A stretch of DNA of 64,000 nucleotides from Variovorax sp. dw_308. GTDB lineage: Bacteria > Pseudomonadota > Gammaproteobacteria > Burkholderiales > Burkholderiaceae_C. This document shows positions 8,055-16,367 of this stretch, in pieces. The translations under genes were made by a program, and so were the position numbers. The notes under the pieces are model-generated. The model searched no databases and was not told the origin of the DNA. It saw only the letters and a list, made by a program, of their open reading frames with translations. The DNA is taken from contig NZ_JAATOM010000006.1 of the NCBI RefSeq assembly GCF_019207085.1, positions 310,001-374,000 on the forward strand. Direction: 5' to 3'. Numbering within the stretch: the first letter of the stretch is position 1; every line of letters starts with the position of its first letter.

Positions 8055-8981
8055 TCAAGCCCGCAACGCCAGCCGCGGCTGCGGCGCGTTCTGCAAGCTG
8101 GCCTGTGTCACGCTCGTGCCGGCAGGCACGTCGTCGGTGACCCAGACATTGCCGCCGATCGTCGCCCCTTTGCCGATGGTCACCCGTCCGAGGATGGTGG
8201 CGCCGGCGTAGATCACCACGTCGTCCTCCACCACCGGGTGCCGCGGCAGTCCCTTCTGCAGGTGGCCGGATGCATCGGTCGGAAAGCGCTTCGCGCCCAG
8301 CGTCACGGCCTGGTAGACGCGCACATGCCGCCCGATCACCGCCGTCTCGCCGATCACGACGCCGGTGCCATGGTCGATGAAGAAGCCGGGCCCGATCCGC
8401 GCGCCCGGATGGATGTCGACGCCGGTCTGGCCATGCGCCAACTCCGCCACGATGCGCGCCAGCAGCGGTAGCCCCAGCGTGTAGAGCGTGTGCGCCAGCC
8501 GGTGGTGGATCATGGCCAGCACGCCCGGATAGCACAGCAGCACCTCGTCCACGCTGTGCGCGGCCGGGTCGCCCTGGAATGCAGCCACCACGTCGCTGTC
8601 GAGCAGCCGGCGGATGTCGGGCAAGGCATCGCCGAATTCCCGCACCGCCTGCGCAGCGCGCGCATCGACCTCGTCCGCCGCGGCAGGGGCATGCCTGCCG
8701 ACGTACTGCAACTCCAGCCGGGCCTGGTCCAGCAGCGTGTGCAGGGCCGCGTCGAGCGTGTGCGCGACGTAGTAGTCCTCGCCGTCCGGGCGCAGGCTGG
8801 GCGGCCCCAGGCGCAGCGGAAACAGTGCGCCCTTCAACTGCTCGACCACCACTGCGAGCGATTCGCGCGACGGGAACTCGCGTCCCGCCGGCTCGCGTGA
8901 ACGCTTCTGCGCATCGCGCCATTCGCTGCGCACGCCGCGCAGGGAACTCGCGATGCGGTCGATGTCGAGGCGTGCGGGCAT
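8055..8981 (-). CDS. cysE: Serine O-acetyltransferase (EpsC/CysE family)
   Basis: Makes O-acetylserine from acetyl-CoA and L-serine, the acceptor for sulfide in cysteine synthesis; 308 residues. An alpha-helical N-terminal domain runs to about residue 180. Left-handed beta-helix hexapeptide repeats follow (GVDIHPGARIG, FFIDHGTGVVIGETAVIG, VVIYAGATILGRVTIGKG). The HPGA and DHGTGVVIGE blocks are the acetyltransferase signature. It lies 33 bp after the rhodanese gene in the same operon. Serine acetyltransferase genes accompany family-2A encapsulins in other bacteria (for example srpH with srpI). No O-acetylserine sulfhydrylase is in the window. Confidence 0.93.
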   Translation of the reverse strand: MPARLDIDRIASSLRGVRSEWRDAQKRSREPAGREFPSRESLAVVVEQLKGALFPLRLGPPSLRPDGEDYYVAHTLDAALHTLLDQARLELQYVGRHAPAAADEVDARAAQAVREFGDALPDIRRLLDSDVVAAFQGDPAAHSVDEVLLCYPGVLAMIHHRLAHTLYTLGLPLLARIVAELAHGQTGVDIHPGARIGPGFFIDHGTGVVIGETAVIGRHVRVYQAVTLGAKRFPTDASGHLQKGLPRHPVVEDDVVIYAGATILGRVTIGKGATIGGNVWVTDDVPAGTSVTQASLQNAPQPRLALRA

Positions 8982-9014
8982 GGCGTCCTTTACGTTCGTT
9001 GGCCGGGATGCCGG

Positions 9015-9494
9015 TCAGTCCTGCACCCAGGGCAGTTGATGAAAGCGCCAGCCGTCGGCCACGCCGCGGTGCTGGTGCGCATCGATCTCGCCCTCGAAGC
9101 CTTCGAGGACGTTGTAGACGTTCGCAAAGCCGGCCTTGGCAGCGGCCTCCGCCGCCAGCGCCGAGCGCTTGCCGCTGCGGCACAGCAACAGCACCACCGC
9201 CTCCTTGCCGCCCTCCTTCGCCACCTTGGCTTCCAGCTCGCGCACGAAGCGCGGGTTGCGCGTGAGCGCGGTGCCCGTGGCCCATGGCACGTGCAGGCTG
9301 TCTGGCACATGGCCGACGAACTTGCGTTCTTCGCCGGAACGCACGTCCACAAGCACGGCCTGTGCCTGCTGCACCAGTTGCCACGCCACGAACGGCGTCA
9401 CGCCGCCCGCATAAGGAAGGTTCTGCTGCGCCGCGAGGTCACGGGCCTGCTCCAGGGCGTGGGGCAATTCAAGGGTTGCTGCATCGAAATTCAT
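9015..9494 (-). CDS. Single-domain rhodanese-like sulfurtransferase
   Basis: Cytoplasmic sulfurtransferase of 159 residues. The rhodanese fold begins around residue 33. AVLVDVRSGEERKFVGHVPDSLHVPW contains the conserved Asp and His of the family. The active-site loop LLCRSGKRSA places the persulfide cysteine at C105. The loop matches thiosulfate sulfurtransferase/PspE-type patterns, so it could carry sulfane sulfur to or from the desulfurase. First gene of the encapsulin operon; a candidate promoter lies about 60–90 bp upstream and a GGAG Shine-Dalgarno precedes the ATG. Confidence 0.9.
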   Translation of the reverse strand: MNFDAATLELPHALEQARDLAAQQNLPYAGGVTPFVAWQLVQQAQAVLVDVRSGEERKFVGHVPDSLHVPWATGTALTRNPRFVRELEAKVAKEGGKEAVVLLLCRSGKRSALAAEAAAKAGFANVYNVLEGFEGEIDAHQHRGVADGWRFHQLPWVQD

Positions 9495-9554
9495 GAGGGA
9501 GGTCTCCGCTTTCTTGTGGGGATCGAGGACTCGCCGCGATGATGGCGATAGACA

Positions 9555-9616
9555 ACTTTAGGTTGGGTGCCTGCCAACTCAAACGACTGAGAATTCAGTT
9601 CTTAAGCACCGAACTG
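9555..9616 (-). promoter_or_regulatory. Candidate promoter and activator site of the encapsulin operon
   Basis: On the minus strand a -35-like TTGAGT (9582–9577) and a -10-like TAAAGT (9560–9555) are 16 bp apart, placing transcription start near 9548 and a leader of about 54 nt before the rhodanese ATG. A perfect inverted repeat CAGTTC/GAACTG with a 9-nt spacer spans 9596–9616, centred near -58, a usual place for a LysR-type activator such as CysB. The boxes match consensus 4/6 each; the assignment is inference. Confidence 0.45.
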
Positions 9617-9649
9617 TCTATGACCGCGTTGGTGCTACGCGGCGCACAT

Positions 9650-10612
9650 TCAAGCGCCGGGCTCGAACAGCGTCACGGCCAAGGTGTCGACGCGACGCGG
9701 CAACAGCTTCTCGGCAAGGAAGGCATCCGCGATGCGCTGCTGCTCGGCCGAGCCTGCGTGCACCACAGGGCGCACCTGGTAGCTGCGCCGCGCATTCGCC
9801 TGCTCGATGGTCGCCGCGTCCAGGCCCCACACCGGTGCGAGCACGGCGGCCGCTTCGGCCGGGTTCTGCTTGATCCAGCGACCGGCCTTCTCCAGCTCCG
9901 CGTAGACCGCGCGCAGCACATCGGGCCGCGCCTGCGCATAGCGCGTGCGTGCGAGGTAGTAGCGCTGGTACGACGCAATGCCGGTGCCGTCGGCCAGCAC
10001 GCGCGCCTGCGTCTGGCGCTGCGCGGCGGCGAGGAACGGGTCCCACACCACCCAGGCGTCGATGGCGCCGGTCTCGAAGGCCGCGCGACCGTCCGCCGGC
10101 GTGAGGTAGGCCGGCTCGATGTCCTTGAACGACAGGCCGGCCTTCGCGAGCGCGGCGATCAGCAGGTAGTGCGAGCCGGCCGCCTTCGCGAAGCCGACCT
10201 TGCGGCCCTTGAGGTCCGCGACCTTCCTGATCGGCGAATCGGCCCGCACCAGGATTGCCTGCGCCGACGGCGACGGCGCCTCCTGCGCGACGAAGGTGAG
10301 CTGCGCGCCGGCGGCCTGCGCGAACACCGGCACCGTGTCGGCCACATCGGCGCTGAAGTCGAGGTTGTCGAGGTTCAGCGCCTCCAGCAAGGGCAGCCCG
10401 CTGGTGAACTCATGCCAGCTGAGCTTCACGCCCAGCGGCGCGAGGCGTTTCTCCAGCGTGCCTTGCGCCTTGAGCAGCGCGATCAGCGTCGATGATTTCT
10501 GATAGCCGAGTCGCAAGGTGTCGGAAGCCCCACCCGCCTGCGCCAGCGCCTGCGTTGCCGCGAGCGAACCCAGCAAGCCGAGCACGCCCCGGCGCGTGAA
10601 TGCGTGCGCCAT
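9650..10612 (-). CDS. ssuA: SsuA-family aliphatic sulfonate ABC transporter substrate-binding protein
   Basis: Periplasmic receptor of 320 residues. The N-terminus FTRRGVLGLLGSLAATQALA has a twin arginine ahead of a hydrophobic stretch, suggesting Tat export. SsuA/TauA-family features include LRLGYQKSSTLIALLKAQG, GLPLLEALNLDNLDFSADVADT, VADLKGRKVGFAKAAGSHY and WVVWDPFLAAAQ. An alternative ATG is at 10624. No ssuB, ssuC or ssuD is adjacent, so it is an orphan receptor in this window or its partners are elsewhere. It is co-directional with and 155 bp upstream of the encapsulin operon, consistent with shared sulfur-starvation physiology. Confidence 0.87.
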   Translation of the reverse strand: MAHAFTRRGVLGLLGSLAATQALAQAGGASDTLRLGYQKSSTLIALLKAQGTLEKRLAPLGVKLSWHEFTSGLPLLEALNLDNLDFSADVADTVPVFAQAAGAQLTFVAQEAPSPSAQAILVRADSPIRKVADLKGRKVGFAKAAGSHYLLIAALAKAGLSFKDIEPAYLTPADGRAAFETGAIDAWVVWDPFLAAAQRQTQARVLADGTGIASYQRYYLARTRYAQARPDVLRAVYAELEKAGRWIKQNPAEAAAVLAPVWGLDAATIEQANARRSYQVRPVVHAGSAEQQRIADAFLAEKLLPRRVDTLAVTLFEPGA

Positions 10613-10617
10613 CGCCG

Positions 10618-10803
10618 TCACCACGAGTGCGCCAGCAGCACGTGCGACGGTGCGTTCGCGGGCGCATTGAAGCGCAGGCGCTTCAGCATGCGGATCGATA
10701 GCGAACGACGCGGCGCACGCGGCGCCACATGCCAGGCCGATGCCGTGACGGCAATCACCCGGTGTGCCCGGTCGACGGGCGAAATCTCTGCAAGCTGTGT
10801 CAT
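10618..10803 (-). CDS. Possible small basic protein upstream of ssuA
   Basis: A 61-codon frame (MTQLAEISPVDRAHRVIAV...) rich in Arg and His. It is preceded by AGGTGGA about 9 nt before the ATG and ends 5 bp before the ssuA start, a spacing typical of coupled genes. Nothing in it is recognised, no signal peptide or motif is evident, and coding status rests on the ribosome-binding site and position alone. The region 10804–11074 upstream holds the divergent promoters for this frame and for the gene at 11075; no other gene is seen there. Confidence 0.35.
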   Translation of the reverse strand: MTQLAEISPVDRAHRVIAVTASAWHVAPRAPRRSLSIRMLKRLRFNAPANAPSHVLLAHSW

Positions 10804-11074
10804 CGTGACTTCCACCTGAAGCGGGCCGGCGGCCCGCGCGTCACGAGATTCTGCGAAGGTGCGCCCGCAAAGCCAAAGAAGGAATTCGGCTATGCAGATT
10901 CGGTTTGCGAGGGTCGTCGGGGGCGGCAAGCAAAGCATTCGGTTACCGTTGCGGAGGGCCCGGGCGAGCGGGTTTTCGCTCTACATTCGTGGCCCCTGGG
11001 CCGAGTCGGCGCGCTGGCCAGCCAATGGCCGCCGCTCGCCGTGACCCTGGGCCATGCCAATTGAAAAGGGTTCG

Positions 11075-13696
11075 ATGAACAAGAAGTCCGGGCGCATTGC
11101 GCTCGCCATCCTTTCGGGTCTCGCGGGTGCGACGCACGTCTTGCCGGTCGGTGCGCAATCCGCCGCACCACCAGGCAACTACGCGAGCGATCGTGCGGCC
11201 GGCAAGGTCGCGAGCGCCGAAGCCATCGGGCGCGAGGCTGGCTGGCCACGCACCATCAAGACCGCGGGCAACGTCACGCTCATCGTCTTCGAGCCGCAAC
11301 TGGACAGTTGGGACGGCGCCAACCTGGTGGGTCGCTCGGCGGTGCAGGTCGAGATCGGCACCGACCGGCCGGAAACGCGCTACGGCATCGTCAGCTTCAA
11401 TGCGCGCACGCTGACCGACAAGGGCACGCGGGTGGTCACCGTCGACAGCGTGCAGTTCGCCAAGGTGGACTTTCCCTCGTCCACCGCGGCGCAGACGAAG
11501 GCATGGAGCGATGCGATCGCGAAGGACCTCACCGGCCGCTCGCGCACCATCGCGCTGGACCGGCTGGAGGCCGCGTTGTCGATCACCGAGGAACAGCGGC
11601 CGCAGCAACGACAGCCGCTGCGCAACCAGCCGCCGCGCATCGTGTTCTCGAGCGTGCCGGCGATCCTCGTTTCCGTCGATGGCGAGCCGCGCTACGGCGC
11701 GATGCAGGGCACGCCGTTCCAGCGCGTGCTCAACACCCGGCCGCTGGTGCTGCGCGACAGCACCGGCACGCACTACCTCAAGGTGTTCGACGGCTGGATG
11801 AGCGCACCGGCGCTGGCCGGGCCGTGGCAGGTGCTGAACGCGCCCGCCGCCTCGCTCGCCCGCGCCTTCAAGCAGGCCAGCGACGCGCATGCGATCGACC
11901 CGCTGACGGGGCAGAGCACGGCCGACCGGCCCGCGCCATCGCTGTCGGGGCTGGTGCCGTCGATCGTCGTGGCGCAGTCGCCCACCGAACTCATCGTGAC
12001 CGACGGGCCCGCGCGGCCCGTGCCGCTGGCCGGCACGCAGCTGCTCTACGTCGAGAACACGACCGGCAACATCTTCAAGGACATGCTCGACAACCGCACC
12101 TATGTGCTGGTCGCGGGTCGCTGGTTCCGTGCGGCATCGGAGGCGGGCCCGTGGGAATACGTGGCGGCGAATGCCTTGCCACCGGAGTTCGCGCAGATCC
12201 CCGACGACAGCCCGAAGGAGAACGTCAAGGCCTCGATCGCCGGCACCTCGCAGGCGCGCGAGGCGGTCATCGCGGCATCGGTGCCGCAGACGGCGGCGGT
12301 GAAGGTTTCAGGCACTGCGCTGAAGCGACCCATCTTCGACGGCGCGCCGGTGTTCAAGCCCATCGAAGGCACCGCGCTGTCCTACGTCGCCAACTCGCCC
12401 ACCGCCATCATCCGCGTGAGCGACAACGCCTTCTACGCGGTCGAGAACGGCGTGTGGTTCACCAGCGGCTCGGTGACGGGGCCATGGTCGGTCGCGCGCT
12501 CGGTGCCGGCGGCGATCTATGCGATCCCGTCGAGTTCACCGCTGCACTACGTGACCTTCGTGCGCATCTACGAGGCCACGCCCGACGTCGTCTACACAGG
12601 CTACTCGCCGGGCTACATGGGCTCGTACGTGGACCCGGTCAGCGGCGTGGTGGTGTACGGCACGGGCTACTACTACGACCCGTGGATCGGCAGCTACTGG
12701 TATGGCGCGCCGGTGACCTACGGCTATGGCGCCGCGGTCGCGTACACGCCGTGGACCGGCTGGGCGGTGGCCTTCGGCCTGGGCTGGGCCTGGGGCGCAG
12801 CGACCGTGGCGACGGGCTGGGGCTGGGGGCCCTACCCCTACTGGGGGCCGTGGGCGGCGCCGGTGTGGGGCGGCGCGGCTTTCGGGCCGCGCGGGGGCGC
12901 CGTCGCGTGGGGGCCGGGCGGATGGGCGGGCTACTCGGGGAACATCTACAGCCAGTGGGGATCACGGGCCAGCGTGTCGCGCGTGGGCGGCGGCTACAAC
13001 GCCTGGACCGGCAATGCCTGGGCCGGGCAGGTCGGATCTTCCTACAACTCGCGCACCGGCATCGCGTCGGCGGGGCAGCGCGGTGCGGTCGGCAATGTCT
13101 ACGCCGGGAACTACGCGGCAGGTGCGCGCGGCGTGGCGGCCGGGCCGGGCGGTGCTGTCGCGGTCGGGGGGCGCGGCACGGCGGGCAATGCGTACACGGG
13201 CAACGAGGTGTCGGGCGGGCGTGGCGCGGTCTACAACCCCAACACCGGCAATGTCACCGGCTACGCACGTGCCACGGGCGAAGGCGGCGGCACCGTCGCG
13301 CGCGTCGGCAACGACGTCTATGCGGGGAAGGACGGCAACGTCTACCGGAACACCGGCGATGGGTGGCAGCAGCACACGCAGGGTGGCGGCTGGTCGTCGG
13401 CGAGCGGACCGGCCATGCGCGAGGGCGGTGCGGGTGCTGCGGGTGCTGCGGGATTTGCTGGCGCGGGCGGCGGGGCCGGCGGGACGGCTGCGGGAGGTGC
13501 GGGCGCCAACAGTGCCCGCATCGAGCAACTCAACCGCGACCTCAACGCCCGCGACTTCGGCGGGCAACGCGCGCAGAACCTGCGCCAGTCCTCCATGGGC
13601 ATGGACCACTCATGGGGCGGCGGCGGCGGGCAGTTCCGTGGTGGCGGCGGTGGCGGCTTCCACGGCGGGGGTGGCTTCCGGGGCGGTCGTCGCTAG
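11075..13696 (+). CDS. Large secreted Gly/Tyr/Trp-rich repeat protein of unknown function
   Basis: About 873 residues. The start at 11075 follows AAAAGG and opens a signal peptide (MNKKSGRIALAILSGLAGAT); an ATG at 11054 is less suitable. Residues about 170–475 hold three imperfect repeats of roughly 105–110 residues, each closing with a pattern like GxWxxxxxxxGPW (near 240–250, 348–361 and 458–472). Residues about 505–600 are rich in Gly, Tyr, Trp and Pro (YYYDPWIGSYWYG, WGWGPYPYWGPW). The rest is Gly/Asn-rich low complexity ending in a GGGF tail. Similar proteins are sometimes labelled carbohydrate-binding V/XII, which is weak evidence. Probably envelope-associated or extracellular. Confidence 0.85.
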   Translation: MNKKSGRIALAILSGLAGATHVLPVGAQSAAPPGNYASDRAAGKVASAEAIGREAGWPRTIKTAGNVTLIVFEPQLDSWDGANLVGRSAVQVEIGTDRPETRYGIVSFNARTLTDKGTRVVTVDSVQFAKVDFPSSTAAQTKAWSDAIAKDLTGRSRTIALDRLEAALSITEEQRPQQRQPLRNQPPRIVFSSVPAILVSVDGEPRYGAMQGTPFQRVLNTRPLVLRDSTGTHYLKVFDGWMSAPALAGPWQVLNAPAASLARAFKQASDAHAIDPLTGQSTADRPAPSLSGLVPSIVVAQSPTELIVTDGPARPVPLAGTQLLYVENTTGNIFKDMLDNRTYVLVAGRWFRAASEAGPWEYVAANALPPEFAQIPDDSPKENVKASIAGTSQAREAVIAASVPQTAAVKVSGTALKRPIFDGAPVFKPIEGTALSYVANSPTAIIRVSDNAFYAVENGVWFTSGSVTGPWSVARSVPAAIYAIPSSSPLHYVTFVRIYEATPDVVYTGYSPGYMGSYVDPVSGVVVYGTGYYYDPWIGSYWYGAPVTYGYGAAVAYTPWTGWAVAFGLGWAWGAATVATGWGWGPYPYWGPWAAPVWGGAAFGPRGGAVAWGPGGWAGYSGNIYSQWGSRASVSRVGGGYNAWTGNAWAGQVGSSYNSRTGIASAGQRGAVGNVYAGNYAAGARGVAAGPGGAVAVGGRGTAGNAYTGNEVSGGRGAVYNPNTGNVTGYARATGEGGGTVARVGNDVYAGKDGNVYRNTGDGWQQHTQGGGWSSASGPAMREGGAGAAGAAGFAGAGGGAGGTAAGGAGANSARIEQLNRDLNARDFGGQRAQNLRQSSMGMDHSWGGGGGQFRGGGGGGFHGGGGFRGGRR

Positions 13697-13701
13697 CGGG
13701 G

Positions 13702-14580
13702 CTAGTACGGCAGATCGCCCTGGATCGTCGTGCGATACAGCTTCCGCCGCAGTTCATCCGGCGTGCCCGCCGCGAGGTGCATCAGCGAGCGGTTGTCCCA
13801 GAACACGAGGTCGTGCGGCTTCCATTGGTGGCGGTAGACGAACTCGGGCTGCACGCTGTGCGCGAACAGTTCGGCCAGCAACGCATCGCCCTCATCCCTC
13901 GGCAGGCCGACGATGCCGGTCGTGAAATGCTCGCTGACGAACAGCGCCTTGCGGCCGGTCTCCGGATGCGTGCGCACCACGGGCTGGATGGCCGGCGCGA
14001 CCTTGTCGATCTGCTCCTGCGAGAGCTTCGGCCGCCACGGGTTTTTTGAGCGCAGTTCCTCGTACTTCGCCAGGTAGCTGTGCTCGGCCTTGAGCGGCAG
14101 AAGGCGTTGCTGCATCGACGGGCTCAAGGCTTCCCAGGCCAGATGCTGGTCGGCGAACAACGTGTCACCGCCTTCGCTCGGCAACTCCTGCGCGTGCAGC
14201 AGCGAGCCGAGGCTGGGCTTGTCCTTGTACGAGATGTCGGAGTGCCAGTACGCGCCCGCGTCGCCGAGGCCGATCGGCTCGCCGTTCTCCTTGATGTTGG
14301 AGACGATGAGGATCTCGGGATGGTTCTCCAGGTGGTACTGGTGCAGCACATGGATCTCCAGCGGGCCGAAGCGGCGGCTGAAGGCGATGTGAGCCTCGGG
14401 CGAGACGTCCTGGTCGCGGAACACGACGACATGGTGATCGAGGTGCGCGCGGTGGATGCGGGCGAAGTCGGCGTCGTTGATAGGCCTGGAGATGTCGAGG
14501 CCGATGATCTCCGCGCCCACGGGCGCGTCGAGCCGGCGGACTTCGAAGGCCTGCGCGGGGATGGAAGCAATGGCGGTCAT
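13702..14580 (-). CDS. TauD/TfdA-family 2-oxoglutarate-dependent dioxygenase
   Basis: Non-haem Fe(II) oxygenase of 292 residues, the normal size. Iron ligands are visible as H113 and D115 in YWHSD and H268 in SLMHLAAG; R279/R283 in LRRKLYRTT provide the 2-oxoglutarate contact. The family hydroxylates taurine, alkyl sulfates or aryloxyacetates. Because ssuA and other sulfur genes are close, a sulfonate or sulfate ester is a reasonable guess, but the taurine-specific residues were not checked and no tauABC genes are adjacent. Convergent with the repeat protein, with 5 bp between stops. Confidence 0.9.
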   Translation of the reverse strand: MTAIASIPAQAFEVRRLDAPVGAEIIGLDISRPINDADFARIHRAHLDHHVVVFRDQDVSPEAHIAFSRRFGPLEIHVLHQYHLENHPEILIVSNIKENGEPIGLGDAGAYWHSDISYKDKPSLGSLLHAQELPSEGGDTLFADQHLAWEALSPSMQQRLLPLKAEHSYLAKYEELRSKNPWRPKLSQEQIDKVAPAIQPVVRTHPETGRKALFVSEHFTTGIVGLPRDEGDALLAELFAHSVQPEFVYRHQWKPHDLVFWDNRSLMHLAAGTPDELRRKLYRTTIQGDLPY

Positions 14581-14641
14581 GCGGGAAAGTCTAAGGCGGC
14601 AGCGCGCTGGCTGCCGAGGGACGCGGGACTGCGCGGCTTGC

Positions 14642-14788
14642 TTACACGGTGCCTGAGAGGAAGCCCCCGATCAACGCGGCGGCCGCGACGACCAGGATGC
14701 TCAGCGCCAGGTCGCGCAACGCGGTGCCCAACGAATGGCGCTCCTGCGGATCGGCGGCGAAGTCTTCGGTGCGAACGGGGGAAAGCAT
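14642..14788 (-). CDS. Small single-span membrane protein
   Basis: A 48-residue frame with an acidic, polar N-terminal half (MLSPVRTEDFAADPQERHSL) and one hydrophobic C-terminal segment (LALSILVVAAAALIGGFLS). The ATG at 14788 is chosen because upstream residues in the longer frame (to 14983) look random. No strong Shine-Dalgarno is visible. Function unknown; plausible as a real small protein because the hydrophobic segment is uninterrupted and the gap between neighbours fits one gene. Confidence 0.4.
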   Translation of the reverse strand: MLSPVRTEDFAADPQERHSLGTALRDLALSILVVAAAALIGGFLSGTV

Positions 14789-14924
14789 GGGCGGATTCTG
14801 CGGATGGCCGGGACTTTGGGGAACGATGGAGTTGTCAGTTGCATATAACTGAAACGACCGAGGCGAGGGCTCCACGTGCAGGGGACGATGGCCCTGTGGC
14901 CCGCTGGCCCGGTGCACGCTTGGC

Positions 14925-16367
14925 CTATCTTGGGGCCGATGGCAACTCAGGGTAGGCCCGCATGGCCCACGCATCAAAGTCAAAGGCCTTGAAGAATTCC
15001 TCCTTGGTCTTCCACTTCACCACCCCGTCAGGGGTGCCGTAGGCCATCTCGGCATCGTCCAGGCGCTCGTTGCGCATGGCCGAGCCAAGCTTGGTATTCC
15101 AGCCAATGGCGACCAGCTCGGGATTGCCGGCATCGTCGTAGTCCCAGACGCGATAGTGGAGCTTGTTGGTCTTGACTTTCAAGCCGACAAGGCCACTCAG
15201 CCTTTCATCGTAGAAGCCGCCGCTGTTCTTGTACTTGCCGACAAAGCCGAGATTGATGACGCGCTTGAGCCTGCCTTGGTCATCGTATTTTTCCTGGCGA
15301 ATGGTTCGGTCGAAACCGGTATAGAAGCGCTCGCGCAGAACATGCACGTTTGCCGGATAGAACTCCACCAGCTTGACGCCTGAAAGCACATCTGTTTCGC
15401 GCCTGCGGTCATGCCGGTAGAGTTGCTCCATGTCGGTGAGAACCGATGCCGGGACCGGCTGCTTGGTGAAGTAATACTCGATGGGAGGCAACTTGCCACT
15501 GTCATACGGGTACTTGGTGTTGTCGCTTTGGTCTTTGGGCCCAACTCGCACACCACCCAGGATTTCTACCAAGCCCTTGCCTGATTCGACTTTGGCGTAG
15601 CCGGTGTAGGGCTGCGCATCGTCTAAGGGACCGACAAAATCAATTCGATCTTCCCACGTGCCGTCTTTGCTGGCGTAATGCTGCTGCGCCCAAACAGTCA
15701 CGGGCTCGCCCTTGTAGTCGGCATAGCGAAACGCGCGCCAATAGTCCTTGAGGTCAGGATCACCCGTGGGGCAAACGTCGCGCGTGTTGGCCGCAACGTA
15801 GAGCAGTAGTTGGTTTTTTACGTTGTAACGAAAGCATTGACGGTCAAATGTCTCCGTTGGCAAGGGCAACACTTTGAAAGTCTCCTGAATTCTCCCAACC
15901 TTGTCATATAGAAAGACCGTTGCACTCCCAAAATAGTGAGACTGCATAAGCGGGCGCAGACTCGCATTGCCGGATTGGTACTTCGCCGTTTGAGCGATCT
16001 TCAATGGATCCGTCGACTCATCCCTCGCACGCCACTTCTCTTGGCGGCAAATTCTCCAATTGCCTTTCGAATCAAGTTCGTAATATGAAATCCAGCCTTC
16101 CGTGTTCGCGGGCAACGTCCCATCGCTCCTTTCGAGCATTTCGGGGGGCGGTGGGGGAGCAAAAGGTTGGAAGTTCTGGCCACTGGAAGGATCGCCTGCA
16201 AACTGTGTACCAGATAACGACTGTTGATATCCGATCAGCATCTTCACTCCTACCTTGGGTGATTCCAACCAATTTGCCGGATTGTTGCAGGCCGCCATCA
16301 CGGGGCCGCAGATCAGCATCACTGCGATCGCAGCCAACTTGAAAAAAATGCCGATTGTTGCTCTCAT
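14925..16367 (-). CDS. Secreted protein of unknown function downstream of a T6SS phospholipase (candidate immunity protein)
   Basis: 480 residues. The ATG at 16367 is followed by a hydrophobic signal (FFKLAAIAVMLICGPVMAAC); the Cys after VMAA could be a lipobox, so a lipoprotein or periplasmic protein is expected. No family was recognised. The body is rich in Tyr, Asp and Lys with short YD-like phrases (SKGNWRICRQEKW, YDKVGRIQETF, YDDQGRLKRV). Its start overlaps the stop of the 90-residue gene by ATGA, so it is translated with it behind the PLD effector. Immunity proteins for phospholipase effectors act in the periplasm, so this location fits, but the role is inferred. GC is clearly lower than in flanking genes. 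Confidence 0.75.
   Translation of the reverse strand: MRATIGIFFKLAAIAVMLICGPVMAACNNPANWLESPKVGVKMLIGYQQSLSGTQFAGDPSSGQNFQPFAPPPPPEMLERSDGTLPANTEGWISYYELDSKGNWRICRQEKWRARDESTDPLKIAQTAKYQSGNASLRPLMQSHYFGSATVFLYDKVGRIQETFKVLPLPTETFDRQCFRYNVKNQLLLYVAANTRDVCPTGDPDLKDYWRAFRYADYKGEPVTVWAQQHYASKDGTWEDRIDFVGPLDDAQPYTGYAKVESGKGLVEILGGVRVGPKDQSDNTKYPYDSGKLPPIEYYFTKQPVPASVLTDMEQLYRHDRRRETDVLSGVKLVEFYPANVHVLRERFYTGFDRTIRQEKYDDQGRLKRVINLGFVGKYKNSGGFYDERLSGLVGLKVKTNKLHYRVWDYDDAGNPELVAIGWNTKLGSAMRNERLDDAEMAYGTPDGVVKWKTKEEFFKAFDFDAWAMRAYPELPSAPR

Noticed and set aside
4512..8471. Very long plus-strand open frame of about 1,300 codons
   Set aside because: It is antisense to the desulfurase, encapsulin, XRE and serine acetyltransferase genes, whose proteins are clearly recognisable. 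Its His/Arg/Val-rich composition is typical of antisense frames in GC-rich DNA.
11308..14049. Plus-strand frame of about 900 codons overlapping the large repeat protein
   Set aside because: Arg/Gly-rich shadow in another frame; the 11075–13696 frame has a signal peptide, ribosome-binding site and ordered repeats.
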